Shown here: positions 8,051 through 17,177 of the stretch, piece by piece | Layout: the number at the start of each line of letters is the position of its first letter | How positions within the stretch are numbered: the first letter of the stretch is position 1 | Assembly (NCBI GenBank): GCA_020832405.1 | Contig: JAFIET010000006.1 | Coordinates: 20,848 to 84,847, forward strand | DNA: 64,000 bases | Direction: 5' to 3' | Source of the DNA: Balneolales bacterium | GTDB lineage: Bacteria; Bacteroidota; Rhodothermia; Balneolales; Cyclonatronaceae | The notes under the pieces: generated by a model | What the model was told of the DNA's origin: nothing | Databases searched by the model: none | The model's input: the letters and a program-made list of their open reading frames with translations, nothing else | Translations under genes and position numbers: made by a program

Positions 8051-9598
8051 TTAGGGAGCAAGATTTGCGACAACATCCGTGCGGTAAGCTTTGAGTGCTG
8101 GTATGATACCTGCCAAAATACCGAGCAATACAAACGTTAGCAAGGTAACGAACTGAGCGCTGTCTATTGCATAGGCCGAAACGATGATACCGGCGGTTTC
8201 AGCTATAAACGGAGCTGTGGCGGCAACAATTCCGATACCGCCGGCAAGACCCAGAATACAGCCGATACCCACAATGAAACCGGCTTCCAGCAGGATAAGC
8301 CCGAGCACGGTTCCGCGCCTTGCACCAAGGGAGCGGATGATGGCGATATCGCGGCGGCGTTCTTCCATGGTGTTGTAGATGGCAACCAGAACGCCGAAAA
8401 GAGCTACGATAAATACGAGCCAGCCTACATAGCGAAGCACAAGTTCGGCATTCCCGATAATGCTCATCAGTTCCTGAATCTGCATGGCGGGCACTACGGC
8501 CATTAGTTCATCTTTGTGTGCAAAGAAGGGATCGCGCATCATATTGCGCGCCAGCAGCGGATTTTGGGGTGTCGGCATATTGATCATGCCGGCAATCTGC
8601 AGCGCGGCAGCCTGATTGCCAAAACTCAGTAAAACGGCATCGAGGCGGCTTACACGGCTTTCATACTCCGAAAGCGGGTGCGGAAACTGACGGCTGAGCC
8701 GCTCGGTCATGGCGTTAAGGCGCTCCGTATCAGCCGGTGCATGGTGGCTGTGGCTGTGCCGGTGCGTATGGCTGTGGTTGTGCGCATTGTCGCTGCCATG
8801 ACTGTGAGAAGCGTGGTCATGGTCCTCACCATGATCGTGGTTGTGGTCTTGCTCGTGCTCGTGGTCATGATCATGATCATGATCATGACCGTGCGCATGG
8901 TCGTGATCGTTGTGCTCGTGATCGTGATCGTGATCGTGGTCATGCGCATGGTAGTGCACTGCATAGGCACTGTAGATGCTGGTAAAAATTACATTGTCGT
9001 GGGCAGTGCGGCTGGGCTCGAGAATGCCCGTAATTACAAGTTCGAACTCATCATGCACGTGCGGCTCAATGTCGTCACCATCAAGCTCGCTTACACCGTG
9101 CGTCATAAAAAAGGTGTGCCCAATTCCGATGCCGAGCCTTCGTGCTGCATTGCTGCCGATTACGGCTTCAAAAGGGCGTTCAAAATTCCGGCCTTCTGCG
9201 ATCTGGAAAGGCTGCCCGGAGCGGGGTTCGCCTTCAGCGATAAACCCGGCTGAGGTACCTACAACCCGTACGCCGCGGTAGTTGTCACCTACAAAAACGG
9301 GAAAAGCCTGATCGATGCGGCCGTCGCGAAGGGCGATCTGATACACATCTCCGGGAATTACCCCGGTAGAGGTTTCAAGGTGATAGATTGTGTTGAGGGT
9401 CGTTTGCATCCGGCTGCCGGGTGCAGCGAGGATTAAATCGAAGCCGACCGAAGTTTGGGTGTAACCCTGTTCGGTTTCGCGTTCGAGGGTTTGCACCGCA
9501 ATAACGAGGGATGCGGCCAGCGCTACTGAGCCAATGGTAAGCAGAGTGCTGAGAAGCCGCAGCTTCATATTTTTGAAAACTATCTTTACAGGACTCAT
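8051..9598 (-). CDS. FtsX/MacB-type ABC permease with His-rich periplasmic insert
   Basis: A 515-residue permease: one N-terminal membrane segment (about 15-36), a large periplasmic MacB-like region, and three C-terminal membrane segments (about 390-510) forming a FtsX domain with the usual ERRRDIAIIRSLGARRG loop. What is exceptional is residues 215-286, an almost pure His/Asp run with about 32 histidines in 72 residues, placed inside the periplasmic region. Such runs bind zinc, nickel or copper loosely. Start and stop overlap: its ATG shares 4 nt (ATGA) with the ATPase stop, so the two are one transporter. Lipoprotein handling (Lol-like) and metal-linked transport or signalling both fit. Confidence 0.9.
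   Translation of the reverse strand: MSPVKIVFKNMKLRLLSTLLTIGSVALAASLVIAVQTLERETEQGYTQTSVGFDLILAAPGSRMQTTLNTIYHLETSTGVIPGDVYQIALRDGRIDQAFPVFVGDNYRGVRVVGTSAGFIAEGEPRSGQPFQIAEGRNFERPFEAVIGSNAARRLGIGIGHTFFMTHGVSELDGDDIEPHVHDEFELVITGILEPSRTAHDNVIFTSIYSAYAVHYHAHDHDHDHDHEHNDHDHAHGHDHDHDHDHEHEQDHNHDHGEDHDHASHSHGSDNAHNHSHTHRHSHSHHAPADTERLNAMTERLSRQFPHPLSEYESRVSRLDAVLLSFGNQAAALQIAGMINMPTPQNPLLARNMMRDPFFAHKDELMAVVPAMQIQELMSIIGNAELVLRYVGWLVFIVALFGVLVAIYNTMEERRRDIAIIRSLGARRGTVLGLILLEAGFIVGIGCILGLAGGIGIVAATAPFIAETAGIIVSAYAIDSAQFVTLLTFVLLGILAGIIPALKAYRTDVVANLAP
8741..8960. repeat. imperfect hexamer repeat encoding the His/Asp run
   Basis: On the plus strand this stretch is built of variants of GATCAT and GTGATC units, including an uninterrupted array of four to five GATCAT copies near 8866-8888. 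It encodes the His-rich insert of the permease on the minus strand. Every unit is six bases, so copy-number change by slippage would keep the reading frame and only change the length of the histidine run. Confidence 0.85.
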
Positions 9599-10266
9599 AC
9601 GGGAACCGCCTGGTTTAATTCTGTGAGATCGATGTTGATTTCAAATTCGGCAAGCACTTCGGTTTCGTGGCTCACCAGGATAAGCGTTTTACCGGCCGTG
9701 ATTTCTTTAATCAGCGCCAGCACTTCAGCCGATGTTTTGGGGTCGAGTGATCCTGTGGGCTCATCTGCCAGAATAATCTCCGGGTCGTTGGCAAGTGCCC
9801 TGGCAATGCAAACGCGCTGCTGTTGCCCAACTGACAGCTGAGAGGGCCTGTTATGCAGCCGTTCGCCAAGCCCGACTCGCTTCAGCAGATCCTCTGCCCG
9901 TGCCGGCGGGATTTTCTTATCGGCAAACTGCATGCCCAGCTGCACATTTTCCAGGGCAGTGAAGCCGTCAAGCAGGTTGAAAGACTGAAAAATGTAGCCT
10001 ATGTGGTTGGCACGGAAGCGGTCCCGCCGGGATTCGGCAAGTTTTGTAATATCCCTTCCCAAAATGCTGATTTCGCCTGAATCAGGTAGGGTCATGCCGC
10101 TGATGCAGTGGAGAAGCGTAGTTTTTCCGGACCCTGAGGTGCCGCGGAGTGCAATATGTGTGCCGGCTTCAACCTTCAGTGAGGGTATGTCCAAAACGGC
10201 TTGCTTAAGCCCCGTTGATGGTTCAGGATATGATTTTTTTAAGTGAGATAAAGCAATGGCGGCCAT
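9595..10266 (-). CDS. LolD/MacB-type ABC transporter ATP-binding protein
   Basis: A 223-residue ATPase that should power the adjacent permease. Walker A GTSGSGKTT is at 42-50, Q-loop Gln94, signature LSVGQQQR at 144-151, Walker B ILADEP at 165-170 and the switch His200. I start it at 10266 (MAAIALSHLKKSY), which gives a normal family N-terminus; the frame stays open to an upstream ATG at 10422, but those 52 residues are unlike any ABC protein and would overlap the DUF192 gene. It overlaps the permease by four bases. It belongs to the tripartite efflux/lipoprotein-extraction class rather than to importers. Confidence 0.93.
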   Translation of the reverse strand: MAAIALSHLKKSYPEPSTGLKQAVLDIPSLKVEAGTHIALRGTSGSGKTTLLHCISGMTLPDSGEISILGRDITKLAESRRDRFRANHIGYIFQSFNLLDGFTALENVQLGMQFADKKIPPARAEDLLKRVGLGERLHNRPSQLSVGQQQRVCIARALANDPEIILADEPTGSLDPKTSAEVLALIKEITAGKTLILVSHETEVLAEFEINIDLTELNQAVPV

Positions 10267-10351
10267 AGAAAAATGAACCTTATGATTAACAGATGAATGG
10301 TTTTGGAAACGGTAAAAAGCCAGGCAAATTATAGCTGAAAACGATACGCTA

Positions 10352-10861
10352 TTACCGTATGAACTCGATAAAATGACCCTCCTGTATATCGTGCCGGGCG
10401 GTGAACCCGCCGTGAACCTCAACTACGTATAGCGCTGGTCGGCCGGAAGGGTACTGCTGCTGAGAGAAAGGAGTAGTATTCTGATGAATACGGACAATCT
10501 CAAATTCATCATTAACGAATACCATGTCGAGCGATAGAGGGGTGTTCGCCATCCAAAAACTAAGGGGCTGCTGCTGATCAAAAATGAAGATCATGCCCCC
10601 GTCTTCCGGCATTTCGTAAACGTTCATAAGCCCCTGCTGTCTTGCCATGTTGCTTTCAGCAACAGCTACCCTAACGGTAGCAGAAGGTTCCTGCGCATCA
10701 TGTGAAGTTTTGAAATGAACGGTAGCCGGGTACTCAAGCACACGGGCAGCCGCAGCACTGCCTGTCTGTTCACCGGTGCCACCGTTATCATCGCTGCAGG
10801 CATTGAACAATAAAAAGAGCAAGGCAAATGCCGGTGCAACAAAGTAAGCAGGCAGTCTCAT
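10352..10861 (-). CDS. DUF192 lipoprotein
   Basis: A 169-residue protein when started at 10861, where a clean lipoprotein signal follows (hydrophobic 5-19, lipobox LFNAC, Cys22). The longer frame from 10990 adds 43 residues that would bury this signal. The remainder is a DUF192 domain: VRVAVAESNMARQQGLMNVYEMPEDGGMIFIF, then FWMANTPLSLDMVFVND and IVRIHQNTTPF, and the closing ALYVVEVHGGF. DUF192 proteins are small beta-barrels of unknown function found in bacteria and archaea. It is 85 nt upstream of the ATPase on the same strand and may share its transcript. Confidence 0.88.
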   Translation of the reverse strand: MRLPAYFVAPAFALLFLLFNACSDDNGGTGEQTGSAAAARVLEYPATVHFKTSHDAQEPSATVRVAVAESNMARQQGLMNVYEMPEDGGMIFIFDQQQPLSFWMANTPLSLDMVFVNDEFEIVRIHQNTTPFSQQQYPSGRPALYVVEVHGGFTARHDIQEGHFIEFIR

Positions 10862-11092
10862 AAAGTCAGGAATGTTAGTTGAGAGGAAAGTGATTGCCAA
10901 AGTGCGAAGCGCGAAGTTAAGAAAGCATGGGCATAAAGTTAAGCATAAGCTGTTGAGCTGTTTTAGTAATAAGATGCAATTATGTTGCACAATTTAAGTA
11001 AAGCAACAAGCTGCTGTTCACAGAGTTCTGCTCAGCGGGGTGGTCAGTGGTTTGTATAAGGCTTCCAAAAAGCGTATATTAGCAATCTGAAA

Positions 11093-11129
11093 GAAAGTGA
11101 GCCCGCACTTACGGGTCTCACTTTTTTTG
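11093..11129 (+). terminator. terminator-like hairpin in the rimP-nusA operon leader
   Basis: Arms AAAGTGAGCCCG and CGGGTCTCACTTT (one mismatch) enclose CACTTA and are followed by a run of seven T. No plus-strand gene ends just upstream, and rimP begins 110 nt downstream. This points to a leader (attenuator) hairpin rather than the end of a gene; hairpins of this kind before rimP are a recurring theme in bacteria. Confidence 0.65.
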
Positions 11130-11238
11130 TATCAGACCGATTTATATGTACGGCTGTTTGACGGCAGCGAAGGATGCATCTGTAAAAATGCCCTGATCTG
11201 CCGGTTCGGACAGCCTGCTTTCAAGTCTAATTAAATTT

Positions 11239-11715
11239 ATGCTTCAGAAAGATACACAACTTGATCAGCTTCGCGGGTTGATAGAACGCAACATCACCCG
11301 AAGTGATGTTTTTTTGGTTGATTTAGAGCTCAAGAGCAGCTCCAAATCGCCCGCGCTATCGGTGTATGTAGAATCTGATGCCGGTGGTATTAAACTGGAC
11401 GACTGCGCCCTGATCAGCCGGCAGCTGCAAACCGTAATTGAAGCCCACGATTTACTGGGCGAACGCTTTACTCTCAACGTTTCCTCGCCGGGGCTTGACA
11501 GGCCTTTAAAACTTGTGAGGCAATATCACCTTAATAAAGGCAGAACGGCTAAGGTAAAGCATCAAAGTGAAACTGAAAAAGGCCCTAAAGTTTTGGTAAA
11601 CGAGGGTCTTTTAAAGGAAGTTAATGATGAAGGTATTGTGCTTGAGGCAGCCAAAACCGATTCTTTCATCAGGTTTGAAGACATCATTGAAACTAAAATC
11701 GTACCGACTTTCTAA
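11239..11715 (+). CDS. rimP: ribosome maturation factor RimP
   Basis: A 158-residue protein for 30S subunit maturation. The N-terminal alpha/beta domain contains the VFLVDLELKSSS strand, LDDCALISRQLQTVIEAHDLL and the hallmark FTLNVSSPGLDRPLK near residues 76-90; the C-terminal SH3-like domain ends with FIRFEDIIETKIVPTF. Length is normal. It is the first gene of the translation operon, with nusA 24 nt downstream, the order found across bacteria. Start ATG at 11239 aligns with family N-termini. Confidence 0.96.
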   Translation: MLQKDTQLDQLRGLIERNITRSDVFLVDLELKSSSKSPALSVYVESDAGGIKLDDCALISRQLQTVIEAHDLLGERFTLNVSSPGLDRPLKLVRQYHLNKGRTAKVKHQSETEKGPKVLVNEGLLKEVNDEGIVLEAAKTDSFIRFEDIIETKIVPTF

Positions 11716-11739
11716 GAGATACTTATTCCGGAGAAACTC

Positions 11740-12999
11740 ATGCCAAACGAAGAAAGCAAACTTATTATACAGTACTTTGCCGAGATTGCCCGAGAGAAAA
11801 ACATCGGCAAAGATATGCTTATGACCATCCTTGAGGATGTTTTTCGCTCCATGATACGTCGTAAGTACGGTTCAGACGAAGCCTTTGAAATTATTCTGAA
11901 TCCCGACCGGGGTGATATTCAGATGTTTCATACCCGTGAAGTAGTACCTGATGACGAGCTCACCAATGATGTAACTGAAATTAAATACTCGGAAGCGATC
12001 AGGCTTGATCCCGACCTTGAGTTGTTTGATGAGTATGCTCAGGAAATCTTTATTACAGATTTCGGGCGCAGGTCGGTACTTACAGCACGTCAGACACTGG
12101 CACAGCGTATCCGTGAGATTGAAAAGGAAAAGCTGTTTCAGGAGTACACTGAACGCATCGGGGAAATTGTGCTGGGTGATGTTTATCAGATTCGTGCCCG
12201 TGATATGCTTATTAATCACAACGGTACGGAACTCGTGATGCCCAAAAACCAGCAGATTCCGAAAGACCGTTACCGTAAAGGCGATACTATCCGTTGCGTG
12301 ATTGAAGAAGTAAATATGGATAATGGCAACCTCAGCATTATTGTTTCGCGTACTTCGCCGGCTTTCCTTGAGCGTTTGTTTGAAAATGAAATTCCTGAAG
12401 TGTATGATCGCATTATCGAAATCAAGCGGGTTGTTCGTGAACCCGGCGACCGGTCTAAGGTAGCCGTTATTTCCAATGATGAGCGCGTTGATGCTGTTGG
12501 GGCATGTGTTGGTATGAAAGGCATCCGCATTCACTCTATCGTGCGTGAGCTCTGTAATGAGAATATTGATGTCATCAACTTTACAACCGACAAGGTAGAG
12601 TTTATTAAGCGTGCACTGCAGCCTGCAAGGGTGTTATCAGTAGAGCTTAATCCCAAAGGCAACCATGCAAAGGTTAACGTACCTGCTGATCAGGTTTCTA
12701 AAGCCATTGGGAAAGGTGGTGTAAACATCAAACTGGCCTCATTGCTAACAGAGTGCGAGATCGATGTGTATCGTGAAACAGATTACGAAGACGATATCGA
12801 AATTTCGGAATTCGAAGAAGATTTCGGACCCGATGTAATTGATGTACTTTATGAAATAGGGTGCGACAGCGCACGTGCCGTACTGCGCCTCAATCCGGGC
12901 GAACTTGTTCGCAGAACCAACGGTCGGATCGACGAGTACAGCGCAAAAAACATCTTCAAAATGATTCGCGATGAGTTTGATGAAGATGAGTTAAATTAA
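11740..12999 (+). CDS. nusA: transcription termination/antitermination factor NusA
   Basis: A 419-residue NusA that binds RNA polymerase and nascent RNA. The N-terminal polymerase-binding domain occupies about 1-130, the S1 domain about 135-205, then KH1 and KH2 with the sequence VGACVGMKGIRI and, later, VSKAIGKGGVNIKLAS carrying GxxG motifs. The C-terminal acidic repeats of the E. coli protein are absent, as is usual outside Proteobacteria; instead a short helix-hairpin-helix-like tail follows. A GGAG Shine-Dalgarno sequence precedes the start. It follows rimP by 24 nt. Confidence 0.97.
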   Translation: MPNEESKLIIQYFAEIAREKNIGKDMLMTILEDVFRSMIRRKYGSDEAFEIILNPDRGDIQMFHTREVVPDDELTNDVTEIKYSEAIRLDPDLELFDEYAQEIFITDFGRRSVLTARQTLAQRIREIEKEKLFQEYTERIGEIVLGDVYQIRARDMLINHNGTELVMPKNQQIPKDRYRKGDTIRCVIEEVNMDNGNLSIIVSRTSPAFLERLFENEIPEVYDRIIEIKRVVREPGDRSKVAVISNDERVDAVGACVGMKGIRIHSIVRELCNENIDVINFTTDKVEFIKRALQPARVLSVELNPKGNHAKVNVPADQVSKAIGKGGVNIKLASLLTECEIDVYRETDYEDDIEISEFEEDFGPDVIDVLYEIGCDSARAVLRLNPGELVRRTNGRIDEYSAKNIFKMIRDEFDEDELN

Positions 13000-13029
13000 T
13001 AGTTATTTATAATCAGTCAGATTTATTGT

Positions 13030-15999
13030 ATGTCGAACGGTGCAAAGCCAAAGCGATTATTTAAAGTAGCACAGGAATTTAATGTCGCGACACAAACCAT
13101 TGTCGAGGCGTTAGCCAAAAATGATTTTGAGGTCGATAACAAGCCTAATTCCAAAATTACGCCTGAGATGTATTCGGCGCTCGAGTCATTGTATGGTTCA
13201 GATAAAGCGAGGCATCAGGAACATGAGCTGGCACGCGAGAAAAGAGAAAATGCTGCCAAGCCTGTGCCGCGTTCGGCATCCGTTGATAATCTGCTGACAC
13301 CCGAGGAGCCATCCGTTAAGCCTTTGCCGCCCGTACCGGCTGCTCCTAAAGCTGTTGTTAGCGAACCTGCTCTGGAACCGCAAACGGACAAACCGGAACC
13401 TCTGAAAGCTCCTGAGCCAAAACCGGAACCCAAACCTGAGCCTGTTGCTCTTCCGGCAGAAGTTGCAAAGGAAGAGTTAGCAAAAGCGCCTGAAAAAGAG
13501 GTCGTTAAAACCGAAAAACCAGCGCAAGCGGCCAAACCTCCGGTTTCCCCGCCTGCAGAAGAAAAACCTGCTGCGAAAGCTGCCCCTGAAAAATCAGCTG
13601 ACGCGGATTCAGCTTCCGCAAAAACGCCTCAGGCAACACTACAAAAAGCTGCGGAGCCAAAACCTGCTGATAAGCCGAAATTTGAGCCCAGGCCAAAATT
13701 CGAGCCGAAGCCTAAGTTTGAACCCAGGCCCAAGTTTGATGACAGGCCAAAAATGCCTCCCAAAACAGAAAAGGCACCCGTTATTCCTGAACCGGATGAA
13801 GCGGAAGACGACGACGATCTTATACGTGCACGCGATAAAAACCGTCTGAAAGGCACCAAGGTTCTCGGTACCATCAATGTACTTCCCCCGGAAGAAGGCG
13901 CTGATGCGACAGCCAAAAAACGCAAAAAAAGAAAGCGTAAAAAGGTTAAAACCGAAGAAACGCCTGAAGAAGTGCTGGTGCGCAAAAAAGCCAAGCTGGC
14001 TGAAAAGCCTGAGCCGGCAACTGAAGACGCTTCCAAGCTCAAAAAGAAACGCATCCGCAAGAAGGCTGTAAGTCCCGATGTAACCGCTAAGGAAGCAGAT
14101 AAAAAGGTCAGGGAAACTATGGCTGCTGCACAGGGCGGAAAAGGCAAGCAGCGTCAGAAGCGGAGACGTGAAAAGCGCGATCAGATGGCTGAAAAACGCG
14201 AGCTCGAAGCTATGATTCAGGAAGAACAGCAGTCAGTTATTGAGGTTACTGAATTTATCACGGTGAGCGATCTTGCACAGCTTTTCGATATCAGCCCTAC
14301 TCAGGTAATTACGAGCTGCATGAACCTCGGCCTCATGGTGTCAATCAATCAGCGCCTTGAAGCAGGTACCATCGAGCTTATCGCTGAGGAATATGATAAG
14401 GAAATCCGGTTTGTAGATGCCGATGCGGTAGCTGAAGAAATTTTCGAAGAAGATGAAGATGATGAAGCAGATCTGCTTCCTCGTGCACCCATCGTTACGG
14501 TTATGGGTCACGTTGATCACGGTAAAACATCCCTGCTCGATCACATCAAGAAAACCAAAGTCGCAGAAGGCGAGGCCGGCGGAATTACCCAGCACATCGG
14601 TGCTTACGCGGTTGAACTCGACGGCGGCCGGAAAATATCCTTCCTCGATACACCTGGTCATGAGGCTTTTACGGCCATGCGTGCCCGTGGTGCACAGGTA
14701 ACTGATATTGTAATTCTGGTTGTGGCGGCTGACGATTCGGTGATGCCGCAAACCATTGAAGCGATTAATCATGCTCAGGCTGCCGGAGTTTCTCTGGTAG
14801 TTGCCTTAAACAAGATTGACAAGGAAGCTGCGAACCCCGATAAAATTATGCAGCAGCTGTCAGATCATAACGTGCTTGTGGAAGATTGGGGCGGCAGCGT
14901 TCAGTGTGCCCGCGTTTCGGCTAAAACCGGAACCGGTATCGATGAGCTGCTTGAGAAAGTGCTCATTGAAGCAGAGCTGCTTGAGCTGAAGGCCAATCCC
15001 GAGCGGAATGCCGCAGGTATCGTGCTGGAAACCAAGCTCGACCGCGGTAAAGGGGTAGTGGCCAATGTGCTCATTCTTAAGGGAACCCTCAAAATTGGCG
15101 ATACCTTTGTTGCCGGTAAACACTTCGGTCGTGTACGTGCTATGGAAAATGAGCGCGGTCAGCGTATTGAAACCGCCGGCCCCGCTACTCCTATTCAGCT
15201 CACCGGTTTCGATGGTCAGCCGCAGGCAGGTGATAAATTCAACGTTACCAACGATGAGAAAACAGCTAAGAATATCGCGCTGAAACGTCAGCAGATTAAG
15301 CGCGAGCAGGAACTGCGCAAGGTGAAACACATGAGCCTCGACGAGTTCGCGCGGAGAATGTCGGCTGGTAATGTTTCTGAGCTTAATATCATCATAAAAG
15401 GTGATGTGGATGGCTCTATTGAAGCCCTTTCAGGTGCACTGCAAAAACTCGGTACCGGCGAAGTGATAGTAAACATTATACATACCGGTGTGGGAGCTAT
15501 CAGTGAAACTGACGTGCTGCTTGCAACGGCTTCGAACGCTATCATCATCGGTTTTCAGGTACGCCCGACTGCCAATGCACGAAAACTTGCCGAAAAAGAA
15601 GAAATCGACATCCGTCTGTTCAGCATTATCTACGAAGCTGTCGATCTGGTTCGCGATGCCCTCGAAGGCATGCTTTCACCGGATATCAGTGAAAAAATTA
15701 CAGCTTCTGTTGATGTACGCGATACCTTTAAAGTACCTGGTGTCGGTACCATTGCCGGCTGTTATGTTACGGAAGGGAAAATCACCCGGAATACACGAGT
15801 ACGCCTCATTCGAGACGGCATCGTAATATTTACCGGGGAAATTTCTTCACTCAAGCGTTTTAAAGACGACGCGAAGGAAGTCCTCACCGGCTACGAATGT
15901 GGTATCAGTATCAAGAACTTCAACGATATTAAAGTCGGTGATGTAATTGAAGGATACGAAATGGTTGAAACCAAGCGTACGCTTGACTCTTCCAACTAA
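13030..15999 (+). CDS. infB: translation initiation factor IF-2
   Basis: A 989-residue GTPase that places initiator tRNA on the ribosome. Residues 1-60 form an IF2-N-like helix bundle. Residues about 80-400 are a low-complexity Lys/Pro/Glu/Ala linker with a repeated [12 protein letters not shown] hexapeptide at about 216-243. A second IF2-N subdomain precedes the G domain: GHVDHGKT at 492-499, DTPGH from 540 and NKID from 594. EF-Tu-like domain II, domain III and the tRNA-binding domain IV complete the protein. The linker makes it longer than E. coli IF2 (890). It sits 30 nt after nusA. Confidence 0.98.
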   Translation: MSNGAKPKRLFKVAQEFNVATQTIVEALAKNDFEVDNKPNSKITPEMYSALESLYGSDKARHQEHELAREKRENAAKPVPRSASVDNLLTPEEPSVKPLPPVPAAPKAVVSEPALEPQTDKPEPLKAPEPKPEPKPEPVALPAEVAKEELAKAPEKEVVKTEKPAQAAKPPVSPPAEEKPAAKAAPEKSADADSASAKTPQATLQKAAEPKPADKPKFEPRPKFEPKPKFEPRPKFDDRPKMPPKTEKAPVIPEPDEAEDDDDLIRARDKNRLKGTKVLGTINVLPPEEGADATAKKRKKRKRKKVKTEETPEEVLVRKKAKLAEKPEPATEDASKLKKKRIRKKAVSPDVTAKEADKKVRETMAAAQGGKGKQRQKRRREKRDQMAEKRELEAMIQEEQQSVIEVTEFITVSDLAQLFDISPTQVITSCMNLGLMVSINQRLEAGTIELIAEEYDKEIRFVDADAVAEEIFEEDEDDEADLLPRAPIVTVMGHVDHGKTSLLDHIKKTKVAEGEAGGITQHIGAYAVELDGGRKISFLDTPGHEAFTAMRARGAQVTDIVILVVAADDSVMPQTIEAINHAQAAGVSLVVALNKIDKEAANPDKIMQQLSDHNVLVEDWGGSVQCARVSAKTGTGIDELLEKVLIEAELLELKANPERNAAGIVLETKLDRGKGVVANVLILKGTLKIGDTFVAGKHFGRVRAMENERGQRIETAGPATPIQLTGFDGQPQAGDKFNVTNDEKTAKNIALKRQQIKREQELRKVKHMSLDEFARRMSAGNVSELNIIIKGDVDGSIEALSGALQKLGTGEVIVNIIHTGVGAISETDVLLATASNAIIIGFQVRPTANARKLAEKEEIDIRLFSIIYEAVDLVRDALEGMLSPDISEKITASVDVRDTFKVPGVGTIAGCYVTEGKITRNTRVRLIRDGIVIFTGEISSLKRFKDDAKEVLTGYECGISIKNFNDIKVGDVIEGYEMVETKRTLDSSN

Positions 16000-16028
16000 C
16001 CGCTGTTCATGCCAAACCCAATAAAGTT

Positions 16029-16397
16029 ATGAGTATCAGAACACAGCGGGTTGCGTCGGTAATTAAGCAGGATTTGAGCAAAATCCTGCTTGATTACCAG
16101 CACAACAATATTATTACCATTACTGATGTAAAAATGACTCCCGATCTTTCGATTGCGCGGGTTTACATCAGCGTGATTGACAGCAGCGGTGCTGACGAAA
16201 CGGTATATCAGATGCTGTCTGATAAAAAAACCGCAATTCGTGCCGCACTTTCTGCCCTGCTACGGCATCAGCTGCGGAAAATGCCCGAAATTGAGTTTTA
16301 TCGGGATGAAACTGCAGAGTATGCCAGTAAAATGGAAAACCTTTTTCGCAAGGTGAAGGATATTCCTCCGGCTCCACCGGAAGACGATAAAAAATGA
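16029..16397 (+). CDS. rbfA: 30S ribosome-binding factor A
   Basis: A 122-residue KH-like protein for late 16S rRNA processing and cold adaptation. The family blocks are clear: RVASVIKQDLSKIL at the start, ITITDVKMTPDLSIARVYISV in the middle (the DLSIARVY strand is diagnostic) and LRKMPEIEFYRDETAEYASKM near the end. It lies 29 nt after infB, and its TGA stop is immediately followed by the truB ATG, so the two are probably translationally coupled. Confidence 0.95.
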   Translation: MSIRTQRVASVIKQDLSKILLDYQHNNIITITDVKMTPDLSIARVYISVIDSSGADETVYQMLSDKKTAIRAALSALLRHQLRKMPEIEFYRDETAEYASKMENLFRKVKDIPPAPPEDDKK

Positions 16398-17177
16398 ATG
16401 GAGAATATGCCGGCTAAATCGCCGCCCGAACCCGGCAGTTTTTTTCATGCTGACCGGCACACAGCTGATGAGCAGCTGCTCGATCATGATTACACTGCCG
16501 GTGCTGTGATTCTGCTCGACAAACCTGGCGGGTGGAGCAGTTTTCGGCTCGTAGGGCTTACGAGACGGCTCATTGGCATCAAAAAAGTTGGTCATGCCGG
16601 AACCCTCGACCCCATGGCTACCGGTCTGCTGGTGCTGTGCACCGGGAAGGCTACAAAGTCCGTTTCGGCTGTTCAGGATGGCATTAAGGTTTATGAGGCA
16701 AGGGTTCAGTTCGGCGCCTCAACACCCAGTTATGATGCTGAAACCGAGCCGGATGCCACATCTTCTTTTAGCCATATCACCCATCATGCTGTGGCAGCAA
16801 AGCTGAAAGAGTGTTTTACCGGTGAAATTCAGCAAGTGCCGCCCATGTATTCGGCTATTAAAATAAAAGGGCAGCGGCTGTACAAATTAGCCCGAAAAGG
16901 ACTGGAAGTAGAAAGAAGCCTGCGTACCGTTGTAATTCATAAAATTGAACTGAGCAGCTATGATGCCTCTGCAGGAGAAGCTGAACTGGAAATTACCTGC
17001 AGTAAAGGCACTTACATTCGGAGCCTTGCCCACGATTTAGGGCTGGCTCTCGGCAGCCGCGCCCACCTTACGGCCCTCAGACGAACCCAAATAGGCCCAT
17101 ATTCGGTTGAACGGGCATTAACTGCAACAGAACTCGTATCTCGTTTCAAAGCTGATGACGTCATTGACTTATCTTAA
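16398..17177 (+). CDS. truB: tRNA pseudouridine-55 synthase TruB
   Basis: A 259-residue enzyme making pseudouridine 55 in the T-loop of tRNAs. LLDKPGGWSSF at 39-49 and GHAGTLDPMATGLL at 66-78 hold the family motif with the catalytic Asp71. Further blocks are QVPPMYSAIKIKGQRLYKLAR and the SKGTYIRSLAHDLG segment. About 30 extra residues precede the first motif, so an internal start (for example at the second in-frame ATG) is possible. Its end overlaps ribF by 23 nt. Confidence 0.95.
   Translation: MENMPAKSPPEPGSFFHADRHTADEQLLDHDYTAGAVILLDKPGGWSSFRLVGLTRRLIGIKKVGHAGTLDPMATGLLVLCTGKATKSVSAVQDGIKVYEARVQFGASTPSYDAETEPDATSSFSHITHHAVAAKLKECFTGEIQQVPPMYSAIKIKGQRLYKLARKGLEVERSLRTVVIHKIELSSYDASAGEAELEITCSKGTYIRSLAHDLGLALGSRAHLTALRRTQIGPYSVERALTATELVSRFKADDVIDLS

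Noticed and set aside
8741..8960. Possible CRISPR array
   Set aside because: Units are six bases long and continuous, with no spacers; the stretch encodes the His/Asp run of a permease.
8678..9253. Val/Met-rich plus-strand frame opposite the permease
   Set aside because: A by-product of the hexamer repeat and the permease codons; low-complexity and without family features.
10267..10422. N-terminal extension of the ABC ATPase
   Set aside because: The 52 added residues are unlike any ABC protein and overlap the DUF192 gene; the ATG at 10266 gives a normal start.
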